This document shows positions 17,792 to 26,130 of a DNA stretch of 64,000 bases, one piece after another. The translations under genes were made by a program, and so were the position numbers. Location of the stretch: NCBI GenBank assembly GCA_037190225.1, contig JBBCJL010000013.1, forward strand, positions 62,001-126,000, read 5' to 3'. The stretch's first letter is position 1. The number at the start of each line of letters is the position of its first letter. This DNA comes from MKSF01 sp037190225. Lineage in GTDB: Bacteria; Bacteroidota; Bacteroidia; Chitinophagales; Chitinophagaceae. The notes under the pieces were generated by a model that was given only the letters and a program-made list of their open reading frames with translations, was not told where the DNA came from and ran no database searches.

Positions 17792-18310
17792 TTATTTTTC
17801 CAATATGGTTTTTAAATTATCTGCATTTTTACGGAAGTCCTTATTCATATCGTAAAAGAGCATAGAGAGATTGAAAGGGTACGGCACGTGGCCATCCAGG
17901 GCAATGGTCACCTTAGTGCTGTTATCGCTCAGGGGCTCTGTCAGGAAATAGTGTTTAGCGGCATCCGCTTCGCTCATCAGATAAAGGTCAATATCCACCC
18001 TTTCATTATCCCGTAGAGCGGTAATTACCTGCCTGCCGTCACCTACTTCCTTGCTCTTCCAGGTAAGGGACCCGCCTACCGCACCGTCTGTGCCGGAGTA
18101 TATTTTTTCCATAGCAGGATCCATCCTGAACCAGATGGAATAATTTTCCTGGTTTTTGATATACCTGACATAATCATATACGTCATGTACAGGGCGGTTA
18201 ATGACCTGTGTGGCTTCTACATGGAAGCTTTTGGGCAGGAATGCGGCAACGATGAGCGCCAGCGCAATGATGCCCAGAACGGTAAATAAAATGTATTTTA
18301 AAATTCTCAT
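17792..18310 (-). CDS. Membrane-anchored SRPBCC (polyketide cyclase-like) protein
   Basis: A 172-aa protein. Residues ~5-28 form a transmembrane helix (ILKYILFTVLGIIALALIVAAF), followed by a START-like SRPBCC domain with VINRPVHDVYDYVRYIKNQENYSIW at ~36-60, a GGSLTWKS strand, and a C-terminal helix (NLSMLFYDMNKDFRKNADNLKTIL). Such proteins bind hydrophobic ligands in a helix-grip cavity. It sits between two VOC genes in one unit. The ligand is unknown. Confidence 0.75.
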   Translation of the reverse strand: MRILKYILFTVLGIIALALIVAAFLPKSFHVEATQVINRPVHDVYDYVRYIKNQENYSIWFRMDPAMEKIYSGTDGAVGGSLTWKSKEVGDGRQVITALRDNERVDIDLYLMSEADAAKHYFLTEPLSDNSTKVTIALDGHVPYPFNLSMLFYDMNKDFRKNADNLKTILEK

Positions 18311-18336
18311 AAGGTAAGATTTATTGTATCAGAAAT

Positions 18337-18708
18337 TTATTCCATCGCTTTAAGCAGCAGCATATTGCCTGCAGGGTCCCTGATCAGGTGCATACCTTCG
18401 GGTGCCGCTCCCTGCATATCCTCGCTGGTAATGCCGTTGGCCTGTAAATAGTTCAGCGCTGCTGTAATATCATTAGTGCGCAGCTGCAGCCAGGTGTCCG
18501 GTTGTGCCGTTTCATCCATACGGTTCAGCCACAATGTGCTGTTCCCGAACTGTACCTTTGCCGCCAAACTGCCGGCAGGGTGATCCGTTGGCTTTTCCTC
18601 CACATCCAGCAGCAGGATGTCCCGGTAAAACCGGAGCGTTGCTTCGTAGTGCTCTTTCGGGATCCTTAAGGTGATATTATTGCCGGCTTCAAATATTATT
18701 TCACTCAT
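18337..18708 (-). CDS. Single-domain VOC (glyoxalase-like) protein
   Basis: A 123-aa protein with the VOC beta-alpha-beta-beta-beta fold twice: ITLRIPKEHYEATLRFYRDILLLDVEE in the first half, and a second half ending HLIRDPAGNMLLLKAME, which matches the DPdGNxxxL strand of the family. Metal-binding residues of true glyoxalase I are not evident. It is the first gene of the VOC-SRPBCC-VOC unit, with 26 bases to the next gene. Confidence 0.8.
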   Translation of the reverse strand: MSEIIFEAGNNITLRIPKEHYEATLRFYRDILLLDVEEKPTDHPAGSLAAKVQFGNSTLWLNRMDETAQPDTWLQLRTNDITAALNYLQANGITSEDMQGAAPEGMHLIRDPAGNMLLLKAME

Positions 18709-18904
18709 AACGATGTATTTAGTGTGCGGACACGTTACTATTTTCCCGGTGGCTTCCTGAATAATCCTTTATCTGTGCGGGATATATGGTATGGTAGTCT
18801 GCCAGAGGTATATTGCCGTTCGTTTCAATGACCGGTCAAGAGCCTGTTCGGTTCTTTATGAGGAGGCTCTGGAGGACCATCGGACTATATTCCGAAATGC
18901 AGCA

Positions 18905-19348
18905 TTACTGCATTTTTTTATTACCTTCAAAATGTATCATCCACCAGATACCGAATTTGTCCTGGAATGAAGCATATAGCTCTGCCCAGAACTGCTCGCC
19001 CAGCTCCATTTCAATATTTAAGGCGCCTTCGGTCAGCGCCGTGTACAGCTCGTGCGCTTCTGCTGCGGTAGCGGTGTCCAGCATGATGTACGTGGAGTTT
19101 CCCGGGATTGCCTTGTGCCCGAAACCTTCTATGCAGTCGGAGCCCATCAGCATCGTCTGATCATTGAGCATAATGGCTGTGTGCATTATTTTTTCCTTAT
19201 CTGCTGTGGCTATCGGGTAATCAGGGTCTTCCGGGATATCTCCGAACCGGTGTGTACCTATAGTGCCGGTCTTAAAAACTTTTTCATAAAACCTGAAAGC
19301 CTCTTCACAGTTGCCGTTGAAGTTGAGATAAGCATGGATCTTTGCCAT
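18905..19348 (-). CDS. PhnB-like VOC protein
   Basis: A 147-aa cytoplasmic protein of the PhnB/YdcJ VOC type: MAKIHAYLNFNGNCEEAFRFYEKVFKTG at the N-terminus, IMHTAIMLNDQTMLMGSD in the middle, and FWAELYASFQDKFGIWWMIHF at the end. The W(A/G)xxxxxxxDKFGxxWxI ending is diagnostic. Despite the name, it is not linked to phosphonate genes. It stands 196 bases upstream of the VOC-SRPBCC-VOC unit with no clear terminator between, so co-transcription is possible. Confidence 0.85.
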   Translation of the reverse strand: MAKIHAYLNFNGNCEEAFRFYEKVFKTGTIGTHRFGDIPEDPDYPIATADKEKIMHTAIMLNDQTMLMGSDCIEGFGHKAIPGNSTYIMLDTATAAEAHELYTALTEGALNIEMELGEQFWAELYASFQDKFGIWWMIHFEGNKKMQ

Positions 19349-19629
19349 AATCTGTAGTATTTATAGTTAAGGAATTCTGATGTTGCTATCAAAAATACCA
19401 TGGTTATGTAGAATTAATCTTGCCTTATGGCAAGTTTTATCATATATAACCGGATAATGCAGCTGATTTCCGCCAGGGAATCAGCCGAATTATAGCATCA
19501 GCTATCTGCACAAGTAATATTGATGCGCCCGTTCGGAAAGGGGAGGCTGTTTACAATAACTTAGCCTGTTCCGCACTGCCTGTTGGCAAAATTCCGCGAC
19601 CTTTGTTTGTCTACTAAAGCATCTGTTTC

Positions 19630-20580
19630 ATGAGAAGGGTACAAATTAAGGATACGGATTTACACATTGCTCCCGTTAATCTGGGCGGGAATGTATTTGG
19701 CTGGACGCTGGATGAGCGGCAGTCCTTTGACATCCTGGACAGGTTTTTCGCTTCCGGGTTTAATTTCGTGGATACTGCAGATACGTATGCCTGGTGGGTG
19801 AATGGCGTAGGAGGCCAGTCGGAGACCATCATAGGGAACTGGATGAGGTCGAGGAAGAACAGGAAAGATGTGGTGCTGGCTACCAAAGTAGGGTCTGAGA
19901 CCAAAGCGCATGGCTTTGACATCAGCCGTAAGCATATCCTGGAATCCGTAGACGCGTCCTTAAAGCGGCTGGGCACGGATTATATCGACCTGTATTATAC
20001 CCATTTTGACGATAGCGTTACCCCGGTGGAGGAAACGATGGCAGCCTATGACGAGATCATCAGGGCGGGCAAGGTACGGTATATAGCCGCTTCTAATGTG
20101 TCGCCAGAACGCCTGGCAGCATCCTTTGAAATAGCAGAAAAGAATAATTTTCACCGCTATGTCGCCTTACAGCCTCATTATAACCTGGTAGCGCGCCATA
20201 AATTTGAGACGGAATACGCGCCGCTTGCAGAACGATACGGGGTGAGCGTATTCCCTTACTGGGCGCTGGCTGCAGGATTTCTTACCGGTAAATACCGTAC
20301 TGAAGCGGATTTTGACAAAAGTCCCAGAGGCGGAGGCATGGCCCGGTTCATGAATGAAGCAGGGCTGGGTGTTCTGGATGCGCTGGATACGGTTGCCGCG
20401 AAGCATGATACCCGGCAGGCGACAGTGGCGCTGGCTTGGCTGCTGGCACAGCCGGCGATTACCGCCCCCATAGTAAGCGCCACCAATGAGCAGCAGCTGC
20501 ATACGCTGACAGCAGCGCCGGATCTTATCCTGGATAAGGAGGACCTGTCATTGCTTGATGCGGCCAGCAGCACTTTCTGA
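19630..20580 (+). CDS. Aldo/keto reductase
   Basis: A 316-aa NADPH-dependent oxidoreductase with a TIM-barrel fold. The catalytic tetrad is complete: Asp48 and Tyr53 (FVDTADTYAWW), Lys86 (LATKVG) and His125 (DLYYTHFDD). The C-terminal cofactor region (PIVSATNEQQLHTL) is also present. It resembles the YdhF/YajO-type AKR group; the substrate is unknown. It is read in the opposite direction to the surrounding VOC/SRPBCC genes and is flanked by non-coding stretches on both sides, so it is a single-gene unit. Confidence 0.9.
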   Translation: MRRVQIKDTDLHIAPVNLGGNVFGWTLDERQSFDILDRFFASGFNFVDTADTYAWWVNGVGGQSETIIGNWMRSRKNRKDVVLATKVGSETKAHGFDISRKHILESVDASLKRLGTDYIDLYYTHFDDSVTPVEETMAAYDEIIRAGKVRYIAASNVSPERLAASFEIAEKNNFHRYVALQPHYNLVARHKFETEYAPLAERYGVSVFPYWALAAGFLTGKYRTEADFDKSPRGGGMARFMNEAGLGVLDALDTVAAKHDTRQATVALAWLLAQPAITAPIVSATNEQQLHTLTAAPDLILDKEDLSLLDAASSTF

Positions 20581-20587
20581 TAGGAGC

Positions 20588-20624
20588 CTGGCAGCCGGAG
20601 CTTATGCCTGGCTGCTTTCCTTTT
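20588..20624 (+). terminator. Possible terminator after the aldo/keto reductase
   Basis: GGCAGCC and GGCTGC arms around a 13-base loop, followed by TTTCCTTTT, 10 bases after the stop codon. The stem is short and the T run interrupted. Confidence 0.45.
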
Positions 20625-20631
20625 AAGCCCA

Positions 20632-21279
20632 TTACGGGATATCCATGCTGTCGGTAGGCATATGAAATATCTGCGCGATCGTTCCGTCATCCTTCACTCT
20701 GACGCCGGTAAGGCCGAAGCCGTATGCTGCCCCGGTATCTATATTTAACGCGTGGGCGTTGTGGTCGAAGTGCGGGCGGTTTATTTTCAGGGGGATGTGG
20801 CCGTGTACCTGTAATTTACCCACGTTGATAAGCGGTTTCCTGTTCCATACTACACTATCTTCATGATCTTCCTCATAAGTATGGATATGGTTAGATACGC
20901 CTCCGTGGCTGACGAGCAGGTGGTCCGATTCATAGCAGAGCGGCAGCGTCTTAAACCATGACGCGGTATCTTCTATGCTGATGCCGGCGGCTGTGAATGC
21001 TTCAATGGTAGCAGCGCCTCCCTGCTGCAGCCACCCGCCTTGACCGCCTTTTTCACTGTAGGCTGCGAATTGATATTCATGGTTGCCTTTGAGCACTGTG
21101 AACCGGTAAGGACGAAGCATCAGCTCCCTGCAGCAGGTGACCACTTTTGTGCCGTGAAGGCCTTTATTGATGAGGTCGCCTACAAAGATCAGGTGTTCCT
21201 GCTCCCTGTTCCAGTGCTGTAATAAAGAGGAGAGCGTGAAAAAGCATCCATGAATATCTCCTATGATAAAATGATCCAC
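20632..21279 (-). CDS. Metallophosphoesterase (PPP-type Ser/Thr phosphatase fold)
   Basis: A 215-aa protein with all metal-binding motifs of the calcineurin-like family: GDIHG (residues 7-11), GDLINKG (34-40) and GNHE (65-68), then LLVSHGG and HGHIP. This is the arrangement of bacterial PPP phosphatases such as PrpA and of ApaH-like enzymes. The INKG variant, instead of the VDRG of PPP phosphatases, makes the substrate uncertain; phosphoproteins or dinucleotide polyphosphates are possible. The start is GTG at 21277-21279 (MDHFIIGD); no better ATG is in frame. Confidence 0.85.
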   Translation of the reverse strand: MDHFIIGDIHGCFFTLSSLLQHWNREQEHLIFVGDLINKGLHGTKVVTCCRELMLRPYRFTVLKGNHEYQFAAYSEKGGQGGWLQQGGAATIEAFTAAGISIEDTASWFKTLPLCYESDHLLVSHGGVSNHIHTYEEDHEDSVVWNRKPLINVGKLQVHGHIPLKINRPHFDHNAHALNIDTGAAYGFGLTGVRVKDDGTIAQIFHMPTDSMDIP

Positions 21280-21442
21280 AAGCCGGTTATTATGATAGTG
21301 ATCCTACTAATGTACATAAATAAGATGACCTGTAAAAGCCGCTGTTGCGTGCAGGGCGAAGCATAAGTACATTTATATGACCGGGTCAGGCCGGAAACAG
21401 GAGCTTAAGCGGAAACCGTACCCGTCATAATAAGCGCGATAA

Positions 21443-22375
21443 TTATCGCTTATACTTGTCGTGGAGTCCTTTCCCGTCCAGTATCCGGGGCCTGATCTTT
21501 TCAAGGCGTGCCAGCTTTGTCTGCTCCTGCCTGGCCTCGTCAATATACTCCATATAGGCGCGTTGCTTACCGGGCGTGAGCCTGTTAAATGCCACTTTTA
21601 AAGGAGCATCCGCGTCAAGGTATTCTTTCAGCAGGCCGGAAGGGATTTTTTGCGGGGCTTTTTGAGGAGCTATCGCCTTACCGTCCTGTATCGTCCGGAT
21701 GCTTTCCCTGATATAGGCCAGTATTTTCTGCTCATCCATATCTTTTACATCTGTAAACCGCCATTGGCGCAGGGCCCTTGTTTTGCCTTCGGAGGCAGTT
21801 ACCAGCACCTTATCCTTATCTTCCAGGAATACGCCGTTGTAAAACCAGAGGGAAAAGAAGCTCTTAAACCCGCCCCATCCTATTACGTTCTTATTATCGT
21901 AAGTGTAAATGTCCGAGCCCCATTTGAATGTTTTTTGCAGCCCGGTTTTCAGGATAAGCCGTTGCATCAGCGCTTCCGCTTCCTGCCAGCTGCCGCGGCT
22001 TTCGTGCCGGCCGGGACCTTTCCTGTCTTTCAGCAGTGCTGCATTATACCTGACCAGGTCTTTTATTAACTGCCGGGGCAGGGGCTGGTCCAGCGGTAGC
22101 TGGATAGCGCCTTTGGTGGTCTTGTAGCCGCTTATCTTCTCCTTTAAAGCTTCCAGCGCTGCTGCGCCGGGGTAAATACCCAGGTGCGCCTTGTGCAATG
22201 CAAAGTGGATCAGGTTGCCATGGTAGCGGAAAGTTGGCATTTTGTAGGAGATGGTCTCCGTGGTTTCCCGTGGCGCTGCTTCCAGGATGATCTTCCGTAA
22301 CGTGCTTAACAGCTCCCGGTGCGCTTCCGGGCAGGCAGCGATGTAGGCATCGATGGTTGAGATGGTGGCGGACAT
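21443..22375 (-). CDS. DUF1801 / YdeI-OmdA fusion protein
   Basis: A 310-aa protein made of two parts. Residues 1-~115 are a DUF1801 domain (IDAYIAACPEAHRELLSTLRKII ... ETISYKMPTFRYHG). Residues ~128-310 are a YdeI-like protein: a second DUF1801-type segment, KWGSDIYTYDNKNVIGWGGFKSFFSLWFYNG, followed by the C-terminal OmdA helix bundle (AFNRLTPGKQRAYMEYIDEARQEQTKLARLEKI), annotated in databases as bacteriocin-protection or OmpD-associated. Fusing the two is uncommon. The cytoplasmic role is unknown. A perfect 14-nt palindrome lies 18 bases upstream of the start. Confidence 0.8.
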   Translation of the reverse strand: MSATISTIDAYIAACPEAHRELLSTLRKIILEAAPRETTETISYKMPTFRYHGNLIHFALHKAHLGIYPGAAALEALKEKISGYKTTKGAIQLPLDQPLPRQLIKDLVRYNAALLKDRKGPGRHESRGSWQEAEALMQRLILKTGLQKTFKWGSDIYTYDNKNVIGWGGFKSFFSLWFYNGVFLEDKDKVLVTASEGKTRALRQWRFTDVKDMDEQKILAYIRESIRTIQDGKAIAPQKAPQKIPSGLLKEYLDADAPLKVAFNRLTPGKQRAYMEYIDEARQEQTKLARLEKIRPRILDGKGLHDKYKR

Positions 22376-22423
22376 ATCATATTACTTTTGGATACTGCCG
22401 GCAGTACCCGGTTACAGGGGCTA

Positions 22424-22846
22424 TTATATCCTGGTGTATTTCCGGCTGATAAAATCAATAGTTGTCCGCATCAGTTGCTTTAGGACCGCTTCATGGATGT
22501 CGGATAATTTCTTCACATAGATGCAGGCCTTACCCATCTTAAATTTTCCCAGCTCCTTTAGCAGGGCTTCCTGCTCCGGCTGGCCGGCATTGACATACAG
22601 GGAGATGGCCGCTTTCCGGGGCGAAAAGCCCAGTAACGGCGCTTCTCCTTCGTGCCCGCTGTCGTATTTGTAATGATAGCGGCCGAGCCCTATAATGGAG
22701 GGTCCGAACATTTGAGGTGCTTCCCCGCTTGCTTCCTGCATCAATGCGAGCAGGCGGTAGCTGTCCTTTCGTTGCTGCTCATTCTCGACAGCTTCTATAA
22801 AGGCCGTTACATCTTCTGGTGTATAGGCTGTTTTATTCTTTGCCAT
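22424..22846 (-). CDS. DUF1801 domain protein
   Basis: A 140-aa protein (start at the ATG at 22846, MAKNKTAYTPEDV; a GTG six codons upstream is also possible). Residues ~10-30 (VTAFIEAVENEQQRKDSYRLL) and ~50-72 (MFGPSIIGLGRYHYKYDSGHEGE) are the usual DUF1801 signature, and it ends in a short helix. The family has a small SCP2-unrelated fold of unknown function. It precedes the DUF1801/YdeI fusion by 48 bases on the same strand, so the two are likely co-transcribed. Confidence 0.85.
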   Translation of the reverse strand: MAKNKTAYTPEDVTAFIEAVENEQQRKDSYRLLALMQEASGEAPQMFGPSIIGLGRYHYKYDSGHEGEAPLLGFSPRKAAISLYVNAGQPEQEALLKELGKFKMGKACIYVKKLSDIHEAVLKQLMRTTIDFISRKYTRI

Positions 22847-22999
22847 GATCTGCTTGTTGTTCACATATGTTTTTCAGCCGGTCCTGCGTCTGAGGCCACG
22901 GGTTGCTGAACATTTGCTTATGCCCGGGCCCGCTCACTTCCACGGAACAGATAAGCAGGGTCCCTGCATCTGCCGGCTTGAAGCGGTATAAAAGATATT

Positions 23000-23404
23000 T
23001 TAGTGCATATTGCCCATTCCGAAGACGCTGCCCTGCGGGTCTGTTACGATCACATAATTATAGGAGCCGTCCTTCTTCCTGCTTTCCTTTACCAGCCTGC
23101 CTCCTTTGGCGAGACAGGTGGCCAGGCTTTGTGCGATGTCTTCCACGTAAAAATAGGTGATCCACTGGGGAGGAATGCCTTTATTGCTGCCCCGGTTGTG
23201 ACAGAGGCCCCCGCCGTGTGTCCGCGCATCTATGGCCATGCCGTAATCCGTATATGGCTCAGTGCCGTCAGCCATAGCCACAGGTATCTCCCGCCAGCCG
23301 AAAACTTCTTTATAAAATTCCTTTAAGGCTCCGGGATCGTCTACGGTCAGGTCGGTCCAGTAGAACTGCCCGTTTTTCAGTTGCTTTTTGTCCATCAGGT
23401 CCAT
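23000..23404 (-). CDS. VOC family protein
   Basis: A 134-aa glyoxalase-fold protein. FYWTDLTVDDPGALKEFYKEVFGWRE at residues 14-39 and WITYFYVEDIAQSLATCLAKGG at ~78-99 open the two half-domains, and VTDPQGSVFGM closes the second. Two-half VOC proteins of this type bind small ligands; the function is not known. Its start overlaps the 3' end of the upstream SRPBCC gene by 10 bases, and it ends a three-gene SRPBCC-SRPBCC-VOC unit. Confidence 0.8.
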   Translation of the reverse strand: MDLMDKKQLKNGQFYWTDLTVDDPGALKEFYKEVFGWREIPVAMADGTEPYTDYGMAIDARTHGGGLCHNRGSNKGIPPQWITYFYVEDIAQSLATCLAKGGRLVKESRKKDGSYNYVIVTDPQGSVFGMGNMH

Positions 23405-23805
23405 TTGTTTTCCACATGATTTTTGAAGCTGTCCAGGATCGCCTGCCAGCCCTGCTGCTGCATATCCACGGGATTGGTGGTCTCGGCCTCAAAGCCGATG
23501 TCCATTAAGGTCGCATTACCTGCTTCGCTGAAGCGGATAGCCACATCCCTGTTGTCCGCCAGCTTGTACTTTATGGACTGCATGGGCAGCACTTCCGTAT
23601 ATACGCCCTCAAAATTAAACCCCAAGCTGCCGTCCCGGGCTTCCATGCGGTTTTTGAACCTGCCGCCCGGTCTGAGATCATTCTCGGAAGAAGGGCAATG
23701 CCATTCAGGAGACGCTTGGTTCCATTGCTTAATGTCTTCGGGATCGTTATAGGCGTCCCATACGGCAGCCAGGGGTGCCTGTATCTTTGCCTGAATATGT
23801 ATCAT
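23395..23805 (-). CDS. SRPBCC (AHSA1-like) protein
   Basis: A 136-aa helix-grip protein of the activator of Hsp90 ATPase-like group: IHIQAKIQAPLAAVWDAYNDPEDIKQWNQAS at the N-terminus, FNFEGVYTEVLPMQSIKY in the middle, and GWQAILDSFKNHVEN at the end. In bacteria these proteins are generally hydrophobic-ligand binders or cyclases rather than Hsp90 cofactors. It follows the other SRPBCC gene by 25 bases and overlaps the VOC gene, giving a compact operon. Confidence 0.85.
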   Translation of the reverse strand: MIHIQAKIQAPLAAVWDAYNDPEDIKQWNQASPEWHCPSSENDLRPGGRFKNRMEARDGSLGFNFEGVYTEVLPMQSIKYKLADNRDVAIRFSEAGNATLMDIGFEAETTNPVDMQQQGWQAILDSFKNHVENKWT

Positions 23806-23830
23806 TTTTATAGTTCTTTATTGTGATCGA

Positions 23831-24280
23831 TCATTGTTTCATATAATCAAAGGCGCCCTTCCTCAGATGGATGCCATATTCCAGGTAGGCTTTCATACAG
23901 GCTAAGAAGTTGGCCCAGCCTTCGGTCTGGCCCCGCATCTTTCTAATGCCTTCGGGCGTGGCCTGCATTTCGTGCTCCACGACCTTAATGACGGTCGCAT
24001 GGTCATTCGCTGCCGTCAGGAATATCTCTACCAGCTGTCCCGGCTCTCCGCCGCTCCAGTCGAAAGCAATATATTCGAAAGGCCTCACCTCTTTTACAGA
24101 CACGGGGAATTTCCCCGGGAATTCAGGAAAGCTCCACTCTACGGTAGCGCCGTTTTCCAGGATACCTGATCCTGCTTCGATAAAATAATGGCACATAATA
24201 TCCGGGTGGGTGATGGCCTCATATACTTCCTGTGGCGTACGGCCTATCTGTATGGTGGCCTGTGCTGTAAGAGACTGCAT
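23831..24280 (-). CDS. SRPBCC (AHSA1-like) protein
   Basis: A 149-aa protein: ATIQIGRTPQEVYEAITHPDIMCHYFIEAGSG, VEWSFPEFPGKFPVSVKEVRPFEYIAFDW, and a C-terminal helix with GWANFLACMKAYLEYGIHLRKGAFDY. These are the ordered AHSA1 elements. It is the first gene of the SRPBCC-SRPBCC-VOC unit. Genes of this kind often travel with ArsR or ECF sigma regulators; none is adjacent here. Confidence 0.85.
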   Translation of the reverse strand: MQSLTAQATIQIGRTPQEVYEAITHPDIMCHYFIEAGSGILENGATVEWSFPEFPGKFPVSVKEVRPFEYIAFDWSGGEPGQLVEIFLTAANDHATVIKVVEHEMQATPEGIRKMRGQTEGWANFLACMKAYLEYGIHLRKGAFDYMKQ

Positions 24281-24676
24281 AATACAATTATTTTATGTTG
24301 TGACTATTGGTGGTTTATCTATCGACTGATCTTTAAAATGCCCCGCCGGGAACGGACTGGTAAAAGCAACGTGCTTTTGCTGCATCTCCGTTAAAGCTGC
24401 GGTAAGGGCTGATCTGCATGATAGCGTACTTAAATGATTCAAAGTAATTTCTCCTGATTTCTCTTATATAAACGCTCCGGGTTGGTCTGTGTTCAATCGG
24501 GTCCTACATTGACCTCCGCAGGTCACCAGTTTCCGGTAAAAATAACAGGAAATATGTTCTGAAAAATTGCCATATGATAAGAAAATGAAGATACAAGTGT
24601 ATGTGCGCTTATTTTAACAGGACGTAAATTGTATTACAATAAAGTAAAAGGTAGCCTGTTTTAACAATATGTGCAG
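24281..24676. other. Divergent intergenic stretch
   Basis: About 400 bases between the leftward SRPBCC gene and the rightward MFS gene. It contains small hairpins (AAAAGCA-ACG-TGCTTTT at 24362-24378, and GACCT-CCGC-AGGTC at 24511-24524) and no protein-like reading frame or RNA gene that I can recognise. Confidence 0.5.
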
Positions 24677-24706
24677 TTGATAGCAGCATCAATTCTATTA
24701 ATTTTG
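24677..24706 (+). promoter_or_regulatory. Bacteroidetes-type promoter of the MFS gene
   Basis: TTG at 24677-24679, a 19-base spacer and TAATTTTG at 24699-24706, an exact fit to TTG-N19-TAnnTTTG. Transcription would start near 24713, about 12 bases before the ATG at 24725. This excludes the upstream GTG at 24671 as the start. Confidence 0.7.
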
Positions 24707-24724
24707 CACTGCTATTGTTCCCTG

Positions 24725-25918
24725 ATGTCTAAAGATCAACCTTCCATTTACACGGTCCAGTTTGTGCTGCTGTGTATGAGCTCGCTTTTATTTTCTGCCA
24801 GTTTCAATATGATGATACCGGAGCTGCCTGCTTACCTGTCTTCGATAGGCGGAGCGGAATATAAAGGGCTGATCATTGCCTTATTCACCCTGACTGCCGG
24901 TATTTCGCGACCTTTCAGCGGGAGGCTGACCGATACGGTCGGCCGCGTGCCTGTTATGGCCGTGGGCTCTGTAGTCTGCTTCATTTGCGGATTTTTATAT
25001 CCCGTATTGTCTTCCGTGGCCGGCTTCCTGCTCCTGAGGCTTGTTCATGGCTTTTCCACGGGCTTCAAGCCTACGGCTACGGCAGCCTATATATCTGACC
25101 TGATCCCCAAAGAGCGCTGGGGCGAGGCCCTGGGGTTTCATGGACTGTGCTTCAGCATCGGCCAGGCGGTAGGTCCGGCGCTGGGCAGCTGGGTCGCCGG
25201 CTTTTACGGTATTGAGATGATGTTCTATGTATCTTCAGGCTTTGCCTTATTATCCATGCTTATCCTGATGCATATGAAGGAAACCCTGCCGCAGAAGCAG
25301 GCTTTCCGTTTCGGGCTGCTTCGCCTGGGCAGAAATGACATCGTAGACTGGAATGTCCTGCCGTCCGCGCTCATCGTGCTGCTGGCCTATTTGTCGTACG
25401 GGGCTTTACTGACGCTTATTCCGGACTGGACCCATCATATCGGTATTTCCAATAAAGGATTTTTCTTTATCGTGTTCACGCTGAGCTCCGTTCTTGTGCG
25501 CCTGGTGGCGGGAAAGCTATCAGATAAATACGGCAGGATCAAGGTGATCAATACCGGCTTGACAGGCCTGGCCATTGCGATGATCTGCATTGCTTTTTCC
25601 AGGACGATGGCGGGCCTTGCCATCAGCAGCGCCTTGTTCGGACTGTCTATGGGTATCCTCGGCCCGGCCCTGAATGCCTGGACCATCGACCTGAGCCATC
25701 CTGACCACAGGGGAAAGGCCGTGGCCACGATGTATATCGCCCTGGAGATCGGCATAGGCGGCGGTGCCCTGCTTGCCGGATGGCTGTACCAGGATGTGAT
25801 CAGCCATATTCCGAAAGTGTTTATCATTACCGGCATTATCGCTGTGATCGCGCTTATGTATATGCTGATCCGGGTGAAGGACGGGAAAAGCCTTTCCGGG
25901 AGCAGGGCGGCATCCTGA
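24725..25918 (+). CDS. Major facilitator superfamily transporter
   Basis: A 397-aa inner-membrane protein with about 12 transmembrane segments. The MFS loop 2-3 motif reads GRLTDTVGRVPVM (about residue 75), the C-half counterpart GKLSDKYGRIKVI, and the motif C-like stretch GQAVGPALGSWVAGFYG in helix 5 is typical of drug/H+ antiporters. Export of a toxic compound is likely, but no substrate can be named. The start at 24725 is set by the promoter position. Confidence 0.88.
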   Translation: MSKDQPSIYTVQFVLLCMSSLLFSASFNMMIPELPAYLSSIGGAEYKGLIIALFTLTAGISRPFSGRLTDTVGRVPVMAVGSVVCFICGFLYPVLSSVAGFLLLRLVHGFSTGFKPTATAAYISDLIPKERWGEALGFHGLCFSIGQAVGPALGSWVAGFYGIEMMFYVSSGFALLSMLILMHMKETLPQKQAFRFGLLRLGRNDIVDWNVLPSALIVLLAYLSYGALLTLIPDWTHHIGISNKGFFFIVFTLSSVLVRLVAGKLSDKYGRIKVINTGLTGLAIAMICIAFSRTMAGLAISSALFGLSMGILGPALNAWTIDLSHPDHRGKAVATMYIALEIGIGGGALLAGWLYQDVISHIPKVFIITGIIAVIALMYMLIRVKDGKSLSGSRAAS

Positions 25919-26014
25919 CCCTGTCCCAGAGCAATGAAGATAGAAATGATACAGCAGAAGATCAACATTTTTGCTATAAAAGCGTTTTTAAGGTTGTAAA
26001 GCCCGGGCAATGGA

Positions 26015-26033
26015 TGTCATTTCGGACTGATCC
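26015..26033 (+). repeat. Possible diverged copy of a small dispersed repeat
   Basis: TGTCATTTCGGACTGATCC matches the element at 47768-47787 at roughly 14 of 19 positions. It lies in the gap after the MFS gene. The match is weak enough to be chance. Confidence 0.3.
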
Positions 26034-26130
26034 TTATTGATTCCATACTCCTGAGCCTGGTTACAGCTTGCTTTGACCGGCTGCTTTCCTTTAGTGTTAA
26101 GTAATTTTACCACGGTAAATCCGGATCGTT

